A DNA stretch of 64,000 nucleotides, taken from the NCBI RefSeq assembly GCF_937770335.1, contig NZ_CALJHY010000014.1:40803-104802 (forward strand). The letters are read 5' to 3'. Source of the stretch: an uncultured Glaciecola sp. Its GTDB lineage: Bacteria > Pseudomonadota > Gammaproteobacteria > Enterobacterales > Alteromonadaceae. Of this stretch, positions 11,298-20,800 are shown piece by piece; position 1 is the first letter of the stretch; each line of letters begins with the position of its first letter. Made by a program: the position numbers and the translations under genes. The notes below the pieces were generated by a model. The model was not told the DNA's origin, ran no database searches, and saw only the letters and a program-made list of their open reading frames with translations.

Positions 11298-12137
11298 ATG
11301 ACAATTGAAAATTTAAGTGCCAATAAAAGTTTTGGTGGCTGGCACAAGCAATATAGCCATCAATCCCTTACATTAAATTGCAGTATGCGGTTTGCTATCT
11401 ACTTACCTCCGCAAGTATCAAGTGGACAAAAAGTACCTGTGTTGTACTGGCTTTCGGGCTTAACCTGCACCGATGAAAACTTTATGCAAAAAGCCGGTGC
11501 CCTGCGCATCGCCGCCGAATTAGGGATCGCGATAGTAGCGCCAGATACTAGCCCTCGCGGTGAAACCGTTGCAGATGATGAAGGTTACGATTTAGGACAA
11601 GGTGCGGGATTTTACGTGAATGCAAGTCAGTCACCCTGGGATCATCATTATCGGATGTATGACTATGTGGTTGATGAGCTACCTGCGTTGATTGAAGCGA
11701 TGTTTCCGGTGTCAGATAGACGCGCAATTAGCGGTCATTCGATGGGCGGACATGGCGCATTGACCTTAGCGATGCTAAATCCCCAGCGTTACACATCTAT
11801 GTCGGCATTTAGTCCCATTTGTAATCCAATGACCGCTCCTTGGGGCAAAAAAGCCTTCACAGCCTATCTCGGTAAAGATAAAACGACTTGGAAAAAACAT
11901 GATGCCAGTGAATTGATGCGACAAGCGACACAGTTCGTGCCGGCTAAAGTGGATCAGGGCGGCGCGGATGATTTTCTCGTTGAGCAGTTAAAGCCTGAAG
12001 ATTTAGAAGCAGCAGCGAAAGTGAGTGCTTATCCATTGGAGTTGGCTATTCATGAGGGCTATGACCACAGCTACTACTTTATATCGAGTTTCATTGAAGA
12101 GCACCTGCGCTTTCATGCCATTCATCTGTACAAATAA
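11298..12137 (+). CDS. fghA: S-formylglutathione hydrolase
   Basis: [30 protein letters not shown] catalytic serine motif, [11 protein letters not shown]. Confidence 0.95.
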   Translation: MTIENLSANKSFGGWHKQYSHQSLTLNCSMRFAIYLPPQVSSGQKVPVLYWLSGLTCTDENFMQKAGALRIAAELGIAIVAPDTSPRGETVADDEGYDLGQGAGFYVNASQSPWDHHYRMYDYVVDELPALIEAMFPVSDRRAISGHSMGGHGALTLAMLNPQRYTSMSAFSPICNPMTAPWGKKAFTAYLGKDKTTWKKHDASELMRQATQFVPAKVDQGGADDFLVEQLKPEDLEAAAKVSAYPLELAIHEGYDHSYYFISSFIEEHLRFHAIHLYK

Positions 12138-12176
12138 CCTATATCGCCCGCTTTAAAACCATAGTAGGAAGTAATA

Positions 12177-13103
12177 ATGATTGTTCGTGATAAACCTAAT
12201 GCATTTCAACTTTTTTTCATCTTACGTGGTTCTATTGTGCCGCTTATTTTTCCACAAATTCTTTTTGTCACACTGCTTGGAGCGGGAGTTGCCGCCACAC
12301 AATACTATTTACCGGCAATATTTCCGAGCTTTACACTCGCGCCATTGCTGCTATTAGGGGTGGCATTGTCACTATTTCTTGGCTTTAGAAACAACGCAAG
12401 TTATGACCGTTGGTGGGAAGCCCGTAAACAATGGGGACAACTCATTGTCGATTCCTGCAGTTTATCCCGCCAGGTGATTTCACATATTGATGGGCAAGCT
12501 ACAGACGGCGTTGGCGTACAAAAGCGGATTATATATATAACCATTGCTTTTAATCATGCGCTAAGACACCAACTTCGACAATCAGATCCCTGGGCAGATA
12601 TTGAAAAGTACCTTGAAGCTGATGACATCCAAAAATTACGCCAATCGCAGAATTTACCGGATGCGCTACTGCGCTTGATGGGACGCAAATTGGGAAGCTG
12701 TCGCCATAAAAAACTTCTTTCCGATTTTTTGATACAGAGTCTTGATGAACACATAACTTCCATGGCAGGCGTCCAAGCGGCATGTGAGCGTATTCAAAAC
12801 ACCCCTGTGCCTTTTGCTTATACGTTACTTGTTCAGCGTACTGCATACCTCTACTGCTTTATATTATCTTTTGGCATCGTAGCCTCACAGGGATTATTAA
12901 CCCCGTTATTTTGTGCCATTGTTGCATATGCGTTTTTTGGATTAGATGCATTGAGTGAAGAGTTGGAGGAACCATTTGGACGTTCAGCTAACAATTTAGC
13001 GTTAAGCGCTATGACGCGCTCTGTTGAGATAAATTTATTAGAGAGCTTGGGTGAAACAGACTTGCCCGAAATAATTGAACCGAAAAAACACCGAATTGAA
13101 TAA
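12177..13103 (+). CDS. Bestrophin-family anion channel
   Basis: LFLGFRNNASYDRWWEARKQWG signature and PFAYTLLVQRTAYLYC. Confidence 0.85.
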   Translation: MIVRDKPNAFQLFFILRGSIVPLIFPQILFVTLLGAGVAATQYYLPAIFPSFTLAPLLLLGVALSLFLGFRNNASYDRWWEARKQWGQLIVDSCSLSRQVISHIDGQATDGVGVQKRIIYITIAFNHALRHQLRQSDPWADIEKYLEADDIQKLRQSQNLPDALLRLMGRKLGSCRHKKLLSDFLIQSLDEHITSMAGVQAACERIQNTPVPFAYTLLVQRTAYLYCFILSFGIVASQGLLTPLFCAIVAYAFFGLDALSEELEEPFGRSANNLALSAMTRSVEINLLESLGETDLPEIIEPKKHRIE

Positions 13104-13160
13104 TATCTAAATAACAAATTTAGTTGTGACTTAATAAAATTTAACAATGAGTAAAAAAAC

Positions 13161-13637
13161 ATGAAAAAAATTGAAAACGAACCTCTCATTAATCGTTTAG
13201 GTAATGCTGTCCATTATGCCGTTCGAGTTCTTGCTGTCATGATGACATTGGTTATTTTATGGGGCGTAATTGATGTCGGACTGACTCTTTATAAAGAAAT
13301 TACTACCGTGCCCTATGGTCTATTAAGCATAAATGACATCTTGGCTATTTTTGGCGCATTTCTGGCCGTATTAATTGCGATCGAAATATTTCAAAATATT
13401 ACGATTTATCTAAAAGAAGAAGTTATCCATGTGCAGATCGTCGTTGCAACGGCATTAATGGCCATATCCCGAAAAATTATTGTTCTGGACTTCGAAAAAG
13501 TGACTTCATAATATGTATTTGCATCCGCGGCAGTGATTCTCGCTTTGGGGATCTCCTATTGGCTAATTGTTATAAAAACAGGTAGCTCTGTTATCTCAAT
13601 ACCTAAACAAAGTATTAACGAACATATCGTTAAATAG
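13161..13637 (+). pseudogene. PsiE-like membrane protein interrupted by an in-frame TAA at 13509-13511
   Basis: 159-codon frame: ...ISRKIIVLDFEKVTS*YVFASAAVILALGISYWLIVIKTGSSVISIPKQSINEHIVK*; coding character continues past the stop. Confidence 0.7.
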
Positions 13638-13670
13638 GTCTATTATATCCGTATTAATTAGGAGTAAATC

Positions 13671-13937
13671 ATGGCAGGTGGATGGGCAAAAGATGGGGCT
13701 GTACAAGATCAAATTGATGCTAACGTAGAAGATGCAGTAGCAAGGTCGCGCAGCCAATTATCTACAGGTAATAGTTTAACTCATTGTGAAGAATGTGAAG
13801 TCAAAATTCCAGAAGCTCGCCGTAAGGTTGTCCAAGGAGTACGTTTCTGTGTCACATGTCAGACAAAGTTCGACGATGAGCAGTTATCACAAGCTGGCTA
13901 TAATCGTCGGGGTAGCAAAGATAGTCAATTGAGGTAA
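13671..13937 (+). CDS. DksA/TraR C4-type zinc-finger protein (YbiI-like)
   Basis: MAGGWAKDGAVQDQID...CEECEVKIPEARRKVVQGVRFCVTCQ. Confidence 0.88.
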   Translation: MAGGWAKDGAVQDQIDANVEDAVARSRSQLSTGNSLTHCEECEVKIPEARRKVVQGVRFCVTCQTKFDDEQLSQAGYNRRGSKDSQLR

Positions 13938-14536
13938 GTTAATCGCTTCTGGCTCAAATGACCTTAACAGTAAGAAACATTACTTTTCACTTACATTACT
14001 ACTTAAGAGCTCGTTTAGCCGTTCTTGACTTCAATAAAACGGGCACTACATTTAGTATTGTCGTTTGGCTAATTCAACTGCGATCTGGAAAATTGGGCTA
14101 AATCTCAAAAGTACCAATTTTATTTTTTAAGTCATTGTTAAAGAAATACGCTGTAACCAAAATTCAGTTCAAGTAAAGTTCAATCCATATCTAGCAGGGC
14201 TAGTTTCTATTTCGAGCCAATTAGAATTGAAATGCCTGGCAGTCAGATTACGTTCGTAGTTTTACAATGGTTTAAAATTTGACTGACGGCTGAACCCTCA
14301 TATTTTAAGGTTGATTGATGACAATCTTTGACCGTCTCCTACCTTCTATAACGCTCGACTGTCCGGTTTTAGGCTCAGAGCTGCCTGTCACTTTGGCTCA
14401 CCTCGGCAAGCGCTGATAACACAAAATTCTCACTCAATTTTGAACGGCGTGCGGCCCCTTTTGCCGTGGTCCTGTCCTAGAAAAAAAGGCGATTCAGGCG
14501 TTTTAAAGCGTTAACCATTTTTCGCGCATAGTTAAT

Positions 14537-15220
14537 CTATGTCTCTGATTTTTTATGTGAAAGCGCAGTAATAAACGACTCTGGGAATGGCCTTGCGTTC
14601 AACTCTCTAGCGCGCTTTACCTTAACCCAAGCTTCTGAATATTTACCTTGCTCAAATAATGAGAAGGCCCATCGACGCCATGAATTAGCATACATTGGAT
14701 CTAGCTCCGTGCTTGCAGCAAAGTTCTCATTTGCGAGGGAAAAATAACGGTTTTTTTCTGTCGCTGTTTGAGCTAACGCAGTATAGGCTGTGCCTGTATC
14801 AGCGAGCAGTGCCACTTCCTGAAAAGGGTCATCAATTAGGCCTTTAGCCATACTCAGAAACTCAATGGCTTCAGCTGTTTTTCCTTGCTCTAGCGATACG
14901 CGTGCAAATCCCCAATATGGTTGATAATTGTCGGGATCAATCAGCCATGACTGATTGTAGCGTCGCATTGCTAAATCAATATTGCCTTGGGCCATAAACT
15001 TTTCTGCTTGTGCCCACCAAATTTTACTAGCCTCTTTTCTATCAGGAATTTTACTGGCAACTTTCTTTATGAAGTCCTCGTCAGCTTTCTTTAATGCTGG
15101 AAGTCGGGCAGCTTCTGGCTGCCCATACATTGGAATATTGTCGATTCGTACTCCGTCGGGAGACGCACATGCAGTTACCAGTATTACTAAAAGAAAATAT
15201 ATGAATGTTCTACTGAGCAT
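14537..15220 (-). CDS. TPR-type lipoprotein
   Basis: Lipobox LVTACASP, TPR-like repeats (NIDLAMRRYNQSWLIDPDNYQPYWGFARVSLEQGKTAEA). Confidence 0.7.
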   Translation of the reverse strand: MLSRTFIYFLLVILVTACASPDGVRIDNIPMYGQPEAARLPALKKADEDFIKKVASKIPDRKEASKIWWAQAEKFMAQGNIDLAMRRYNQSWLIDPDNYQPYWGFARVSLEQGKTAEAIEFLSMAKGLIDDPFQEVALLADTGTAYTALAQTATEKNRYFSLANENFAASTELDPMYANSWRRWAFSLFEQGKYSEAWVKVKRARELNARPFPESFITALSHKKSET

Positions 15221-15767
15221 AAATACCCTCTAGGTGGTTAACAACTTATTATGAAGACTTCATAACAACGGGATACTGTCATTTTATAAACTCTTCATAC
15301 TTTATCATTTTCAGTACATTACCAACCTATTGATAATAATTGCCACCACTTTTTATACGATTACTATAACAACATAGTGGCAACAGGGTCCAAAACCGTT
15401 CTAAACATGAGGATTAGCTGGCCTAACTGCTTATCTTTAAGCTTATTGAATGTAGATAACTTAAAAGGGGAATTCAAAGAATGTCCGCTTTTATGCTTAC
15501 GGGGCTTATTTTGATGTCAAAAGGTTCTCAAAACTCCACATGTTAAATTCTTTTCCAAATCCCTCCAATAATATTCTGCGACTGTCTGCAATTGCCGTAT
15601 TCAAGCCCGTTATGATTTGACAAAATATACAATATGATGATCTTACCTAATCAGGCAAAAAAGGGCAGTTTGCAGACTGTAAGGATTTTTTTGCACTACG
15701 ACGGCTTACAGCGATCAGTTGTCATTGGGGATATTCGGTTTCTGATAGGGCTACGCTCTATAGCAGA

Positions 15768-15858
15768 CATTAACGCCTCAATAACCGGCAGCGTTGTGGC
15801 GAAGCCACGCTTCTAGCTGACCGGCGCCGAAGGCGCGTAGTTAATTGGCTTGTTATAC
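15768..15858 (-). repeat. Integron attC-like site
   Basis: Minus strand GTATAAC-AAGCC-AATTAAC...GGTTATTGAGGC-GTTAATG; imperfect palindrome with internal GC-rich hairpins. Confidence 0.7.
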
Positions 15859-15866
15859 GTTGCTCG

Positions 15867-16727
15867 CTATTTCAGCCATATTGTGTAATCAAGCTTTCCT
15901 AGATAATTTGAAATGTTTGCAATAGCGATAGCCTGGCCAACACTTGTTAATTCGACTCTAAAAAGATTTTCAGAATTGAACTGGTCTAAAACACTTCCAT
16001 ATGACGGTGCTTGTTGAGCGATGGCATCTTTAAAACTTGTACCTTCGGGTGGAGCAAGATACTTATAGGTCTCTTTTCCGAGCGCCTCGTATATGTCGCC
16101 GCCAACCAATTTGTTTATTGATGCGGCGCCAGCATATTGAATGTGTTGCCATTGAGACTGGGATAGTTCATAGCCGGGTCTACAAAATATTAGCGCTTGC
16201 CGGCCAAATGGTTCTAGCCCTCCTATATTTGGGAGGTTTTGAACTGCAACCGATTTCACAAAATGTACGAATGACAAAAGACCTATTTGCGAACGAGTCA
16301 ATCGTGGCACTACCTGTACCGCCTCAGAAAGAACAATGTCTTTGTAGTCATTTGTATTTCTAGCTACTCTTTCAGAAATTAGCGTAGAAAGAATTTCTGG
16401 GTTTGCAGCGTGGCCTTTACGTGCACTCGCCTGCACAGCATCGTTTATTGAAGCTTGTACATCTGGCTCTCGAAATTTTTCTAGAACGATTGAGGCAGCA
16501 TCTTTAGCGATGCGGTTCTCAAGCAAGTCTGCGAAGGTCTTCACATGCTGTTCTGCGGTGATTCTGGCATCTTCACGCAGTTGTGGGAAATTGTCACGCA
16601 AGACTAAGACACATATCTCTTTGACCTCAGCAACAGAGAGCCCATGATAGTTCACATCGCGACCCGCCTGAATCGCGGTTGATCCACCATCGGCTTGCTG
16701 ATCTTGTTTTTTATCACCGATCATCAA
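15867..16727 (-). CDS. Hypothetical cassette protein B with N-terminal GGSTAIQAGRDVN motif
   Basis: 286 aa, starts within the stop codon of the upstream gene (ATGA overlap). Confidence 0.75.
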   Translation of the reverse strand: MMIGDKKQDQQADGGSTAIQAGRDVNYHGLSVAEVKEICVLVLRDNFPQLREDARITAEQHVKTFADLLENRIAKDAASIVLEKFREPDVQASINDAVQASARKGHAANPEILSTLISERVARNTNDYKDIVLSEAVQVVPRLTRSQIGLLSFVHFVKSVAVQNLPNIGGLEPFGRQALIFCRPGYELSQSQWQHIQYAGAASINKLVGGDIYEALGKETYKYLAPPEGTSFKDAIAQQAPSYGSVLDQFNSENLFRVELTSVGQAIAIANISNYLGKLDYTIWLK

Positions 16728-16963
16728 TCTTCACCTTTCTTGCTAACATGGACATCACGGCCAGCTTGAATACCTTGACTCCCACCTGAAATATTTTGAG
16801 TCTGGCTAGATTCTTCTGGCTTTTTCTTTATCAATAGAGATCCAAAAAATGCCGCCAAAGCAGCCGCAGTAGCTACGCCTGAATCAAAGCCAGGTGATAA
16901 TACAAGCCAAGTGCATGCCAATATAAAGGCCAGAAAAGCTATTAGTTTCACTATGAATATCAT
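16724..16963 (-). CDS. Hypothetical small membrane protein A with C-terminal GGSQGIQAGRDVH motif
   Basis: 79 aa with two predicted hydrophobic segments and a motif-bearing tail; 4-bp overlap with downstream gene. Confidence 0.7.
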   Translation of the reverse strand: MIFIVKLIAFLAFILACTWLVLSPGFDSGVATAAALAAFFGSLLIKKKPEESSQTQNISGGSQGIQAGRDVHVSKKGED

Positions 16964-17406
16964 GCTACCTCTTCGTATAACACTTATTATCGAGCATTTC
17001 GTGTATGCAATTACCCGATTTGATTTTAATCGCCATGAGTTTTAGCCCTTACCTTCTGATTTAATTGAGTATTTTTTACTCTGTTCACCACAAATTTACT
17101 TCATCCACAAAAAGTAAAAGGAGACCTGATTTTAACTCGACTTTTATGCTTCTTATTAAATAGGATGTGAAGAATATTTTCAATAGCTAAATTTTGACTC
17201 TGCAAGCTGATGTGCTTTACTCAGATTTTTGTTCAATACTTCCATTTGAATATCGTTTAGTGTCATTAGTGCTGCTCTTTTTTTGAGCAAACACAACAGC
17301 AGTGAACAGTAAGAAGATAATCTATTTTGTGATGGTTTCTAAGTAAATTTTGCGGAGTGTCTAATTTACTCTACTTTAGATATCTATGCCGAACATATCA
17401 TCAGTT

Positions 17407-17691
17407 TTATGTTTTCGATAGATTTTTTGATGTAGCTTCTTCCTCATCAATAAGCCCTTTATTCTCCGCATCAAAACTAGAAATAGAATTGAGTGGAGGT
17501 AAAGCAAATTTTGATAACTTGCAAACTGCATCAACTCTTTCTGATGGGGTCAGTTGTTCTAGTAATGATGGTAAGTTACAAAGTTCTGCATTGATAACGT
17601 TAACCAAAATTTGACGAGTTTGAAAGGTTAACTTATTTGGTGTTCCTTTCTGGCGTCCACCTGTCTTTTCACCTCTCATTTTTGTCACCAT
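17407..17691 (-). CDS. Small hypothetical protein with GGRQKGTPNK motif (DUF5681-like, phage-associated type)
   Basis: MRGEKTGGRQKGTPNKLTFQTRQILVNVINAE. Confidence 0.45.
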   Translation of the reverse strand: MVTKMRGEKTGGRQKGTPNKLTFQTRQILVNVINAELCNLPSLLEQLTPSERVDAVCKLSKFALPPLNSISSFDAENKGLIDEEEATSKNLSKT

Positions 17692-18109
17692 CTTATTGAT
17701 ATTAGATGACTTATTTTAACCTATCTGATTATGTAACGCACTAACCCATGCTTTTTTACTCTGAATAATGCCAAGGTTCATGGACCGCAACAGACATACA
17801 CGATAACTGCGTGGCATAAGATGCAAAATCACAAGATAATGAGTTTATTTCAATGTCTTAAAAACTAGTGAAGCCATAGCCAAGGATGGCTATTCTTTTT
17901 CACAGGGGAAAGTCTTTACAATCACCATAAAGATTATTGCCGGTTTTGGCACCAGAGAACGAACAAGAAATAATAACTAAAAGTAAGGCTGCTGGATCTA
18001 GTTTCATTACATGACCCTATTTTTAATTAACAAGGCAATGTAACAAAATAAGTTCATTGATGAACCTGATCGAAATGATTGTTTTATTTTTTGATTGTTT
18101 TTAGCTAAA

Positions 18110-18167
18110 ATTTAAAGGTATGCTTTATGGCAGGTTTTTTACTTCTCTGCCCCGCATACCTTTAAAT
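18110..18167. repeat. 58-bp inverted repeat next to the tRNA-side att
   Basis: Perfect 14-bp arms atttaaaggtatgc / gcatacctttaaat with inner ggcag/ctgcc. Confidence 0.85.
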
Positions 18168-18170
18168 ATA

Positions 18171-18191
18171 AGAATAGTGGTGCCTCGACCC
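18171..18191. repeat. tRNA-side att direct repeat
   Basis: 20/21 match to 2537-2557; overlaps the 3' end of tRNA-Phe. Confidence 0.85.
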
Positions 18192-18254
18192 CGGGATCGA
18201 ACCAGGGACACGCGGATTTTCAATCCGCTGCTCTACCAACTGAGCTATCGAGGC
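18178..18254 (-). tRNA. tRNA-Phe (GAA)
   Basis: GCCTCGATAGCTCAGTTGGTAGAGCAGCGGATTGAAAATCCGCGTGTCCCTGGTTCGATCCCGGGGTCGAGGCACCA; anticodon GAA, encoded CCA; 77 nt. Confidence 0.93.
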
Positions 18255-18375
18255 ATTTGCGATTGCGCTTTAGGGCTGCATTTCGCTGTGGGGGCGTATT
18301 AAACGGATTTTGCCCTTCCAAGTCAACTATTTTCTAAACTTTTGTGCCTTTATCTTAATAAAAAGGCTCAAACGG

Positions 18376-18648
18376 TTATTTTGTAGGCGGAACGTAGCCT
18401 TCAATCGTCGGTTCAATACCCTCAAACAAATAGGCGACCATTTTTTCTTCAAGAAATTTTCTATCGTTCGCTTCCATCATGCTCAACTTATTCTCGTTGA
18501 TCAGCATGGTCTGTTTTTTCTGCCAAAGACTAAACGCTTCTTTGGATATTGTATCGAATATACGTTTGCCAACTGGCCCTGGATATAACTGAAAATCCAA
18601 ACCATCAGCTTCTTTGTTCAAACACACACAATTTACTGTTCTTGCCAT
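18376..18648 (-). CDS. yggX: YggX-type Fe(II)-trafficking / oxidative damage protection protein
   Basis: [52 protein letters not shown]. Confidence 0.95.
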   Translation of the reverse strand: MARTVNCVCLNKEADGLDFQLYPGPVGKRIFDTISKEAFSLWQKKQTMLINENKLSMMEANDRKFLEEKMVAYLFEGIEPTIEGYVPPTK

Positions 18649-18765
18649 GTTATATACCTTCGGATAAATAGTAATGGCGAGTAGTATAGCTCAATAAACA
18701 AGTCGACTTAAGCAATGATTGCTCAAAATCACTTAACTTTCAGCCGTTAAATAATATATTTACCG

Positions 18766-19950
18766 TTAATAGCCGCTTTTCAACATTTCTAGTATTTTCA
18801 TTGTAGGCGCCGACAAGCCAATTTTACTTGGGTTGTATGCGTCGAACCAAAGTTGGTTTATAGCGCTATCATCCAACCCCGCATTACTCTCGTTTACTGC
18901 TTGCAACGGCGGTTCTTTTAACTTAATAAGTACAGGTGAAATCAATAAATGAAAATGACTAAAAGTATGTTTAAAGGTCTTGAGCTCAAGTACTTTAGCA
19001 TCCTGTAAATTTACTTTGAGCAAACTATCTTGGAGCATCAACAGCGCTTCGTCTGTCGTTTTTTCGAATTCTTTCTCGAAACCTGTTTCTAGAAACCCCC
19101 AAAGTCCGCCCCAAATACCCGATGGTGGTCTTTGTTGCATTAACACTTGCCCATTAAATGACGGGATCAACATTGTCGTGTACTTTGTCGGTATTTGCTT
19201 CTTTGGCTTCTTAAATGGAAAATCAGTCTGTTTTCCTTGAGCGTAAGCTAGGCAATGAGACTGCATTGGGCACTCATCACATTTAGGTCTTGAACGAGTA
19301 CATATTGTCGCACCCAAATCCATAATTGCTTGCGTATAATCCCCGTACCTTAGCTTCCCATAAGTGTCTTTTTTTTCTTGCACATCAAGTTGCTCTAGCG
19401 CGCTTTTACCTAGATGAAGAATTCCAGGCTTTAACGCCTCAGCTTCAGCCCACAACCTATCTTCTATTTTTTTACTACCTGTCCAGCCTTCAATCGCCAT
19501 ATAGCGAGTGAGTACTCGCTTTACGTTTCCATCCATAATTGCATAGGCTTGATTCAGAGATAAAGACAAAACAGCTGCTGCGGTGGAGCGACCTATTCCG
19601 GGTAGGGCAATGACTTCATCAAAAGTTGTTGGAAATTTACCTGCATGCAAATCTCTAACTTGTTGAGCAGCCTTGTGCAGATTTCTAGCCCTCGCGTAAT
19701 AACCCAAACCAGTCCATAGGTGCAAGACCTCGTCAACCGGAGTATTGGCTAAATCGTTAACAGTCGGGAAGCGCTTCATGAAAGTATCGTAATAAGGGAT
19801 CACCGTTGCGACTTGGGTTTGCTGCAACATTATTTCAGAAATCCAAACTGAATAAGACGATTTGTTTTTTTGCCATGGTAAATTTTTGCGCCCGTGTTGG
19901 TCAAACCAAGTTAAAAGCGCGTTTGAAAAAGAAAAGCTACTTGAAGTCAC
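18766..19950 (-). CDS. mutY: A/G-specific adenine glycosylase
   Basis: [46 protein letters not shown], FeS cluster [17 protein letters not shown]; start probably GTG near 19950, since the ORF-track start overlaps trmB. Confidence 0.95.
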   Translation of the reverse strand: MTSSSFSFSNALLTWFDQHGRKNLPWQKNKSSYSVWISEIMLQQTQVATVIPYYDTFMKRFPTVNDLANTPVDEVLHLWTGLGYYARARNLHKAAQQVRDLHAGKFPTTFDEVIALPGIGRSTAAAVLSLSLNQAYAIMDGNVKRVLTRYMAIEGWTGSKKIEDRLWAEAEALKPGILHLGKSALEQLDVQEKKDTYGKLRYGDYTQAIMDLGATICTRSRPKCDECPMQSHCLAYAQGKQTDFPFKKPKKQIPTKYTTMLIPSFNGQVLMQQRPPSGIWGGLWGFLETGFEKEFEKTTDEALLMLQDSLLKVNLQDAKVLELKTFKHTFSHFHLLISPVLIKLKEPPLQAVNESNAGLDDSAINQLWFDAYNPSKIGLSAPTMKILEMLKSGY

Positions 19951-20074
19951 ATTAACCGCACATCTGCCAAAGAATGAATTATAATACCGGACTTTTGCAC
20001 TAATAGACCAGTCTAGCGTCATATTTCGGCTGCTCCGTTCATTTACCAAACATTTAATAAAGACCACGAGATAC

Positions 20075-20800
20075 ATGAAGTCATTCAAAAGCCTAGAAGA
20101 AGCCCGCGCAGCAGGCGTATATATTAGTAAAATAAAAAGCTTTGTAAAACGCGAGGGCCGCCTAACTAATGCTCAAGCCAAAGCAATTGAAGAAAACTGG
20201 CCAACTAAAGGCCTAACTATCGAGCAAGGCATGCTTAACTTAGATGACGTTTTTGGTAGCACCGCGCCAACCGTTCTTGAAATTGGCTTTGGTATGGGCA
20301 AGTCTTTTGTTGAAATGGCGACAGCTGCTCCGCAGAATAACTTCATTGGCATTGAAGTGCATCGTCCCGGCATTGGAGCTTGTTTAGCAGACGCAGAGGA
20401 AGCTGGTATCGAAAACGTTCGTGTATTTGAACACGATGCCGTTGAAGTGCTAGCCCAATCGATCGCGGATAACTCACTACATCGTTTGCAGCTATACTTT
20501 CCTGACCCTTGGCATAAAACGCGTCATCACAAGCGTCGAATAGTACAGCCTGATTTTGTGCAGAACTTGCGTTCAAAGCTTGCCATTGGTGGCACTTTTC
20601 ATATGGCGACCGACTGGGAACCTTATGCAGAACACATGATGGAAGTTATGACCCAAGCACAGGGTTATGAAAACACTTCAAGCGAAGAAACGAAGGGTTT
20701 CGTTCCTCGCCCAGATTATCGCCCTATTACCAAATTTGAAGTTCGTGGCCAGAAGCTCGGTCACGGCGTTTGGGATCTCATTTTTAAGCGAGTAAACTAA
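20075..20800 (+). CDS. trmB: tRNA (guanine-N7)-methyltransferase
   Basis: [32 protein letters not shown]. Confidence 0.95.
   Translation: MKSFKSLEEARAAGVYISKIKSFVKREGRLTNAQAKAIEENWPTKGLTIEQGMLNLDDVFGSTAPTVLEIGFGMGKSFVEMATAAPQNNFIGIEVHRPGIGACLADAEEAGIENVRVFEHDAVEVLAQSIADNSLHRLQLYFPDPWHKTRHHKRRIVQPDFVQNLRSKLAIGGTFHMATDWEPYAEHMMEVMTQAQGYENTSSEETKGFVPRPDYRPITKFEVRGQKLGHGVWDLIFKRVN

Noticed and set aside
12550-12846. Two overlapping minus-strand ORFs inside the bestrophin gene
   Set aside because: Antisense, no ribosome-binding context or motif; explained by codon structure.
15634-15816. 60-aa plus-strand ORF overlapping the attC-like site
   Set aside because: Its 3' half lies in the palindromic attC sequence; no independent coding support.
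18310-18588. Plus-strand ORF opposite yggX
   Set aside because: Antisense shadow of a clear core gene; low-quality composition.
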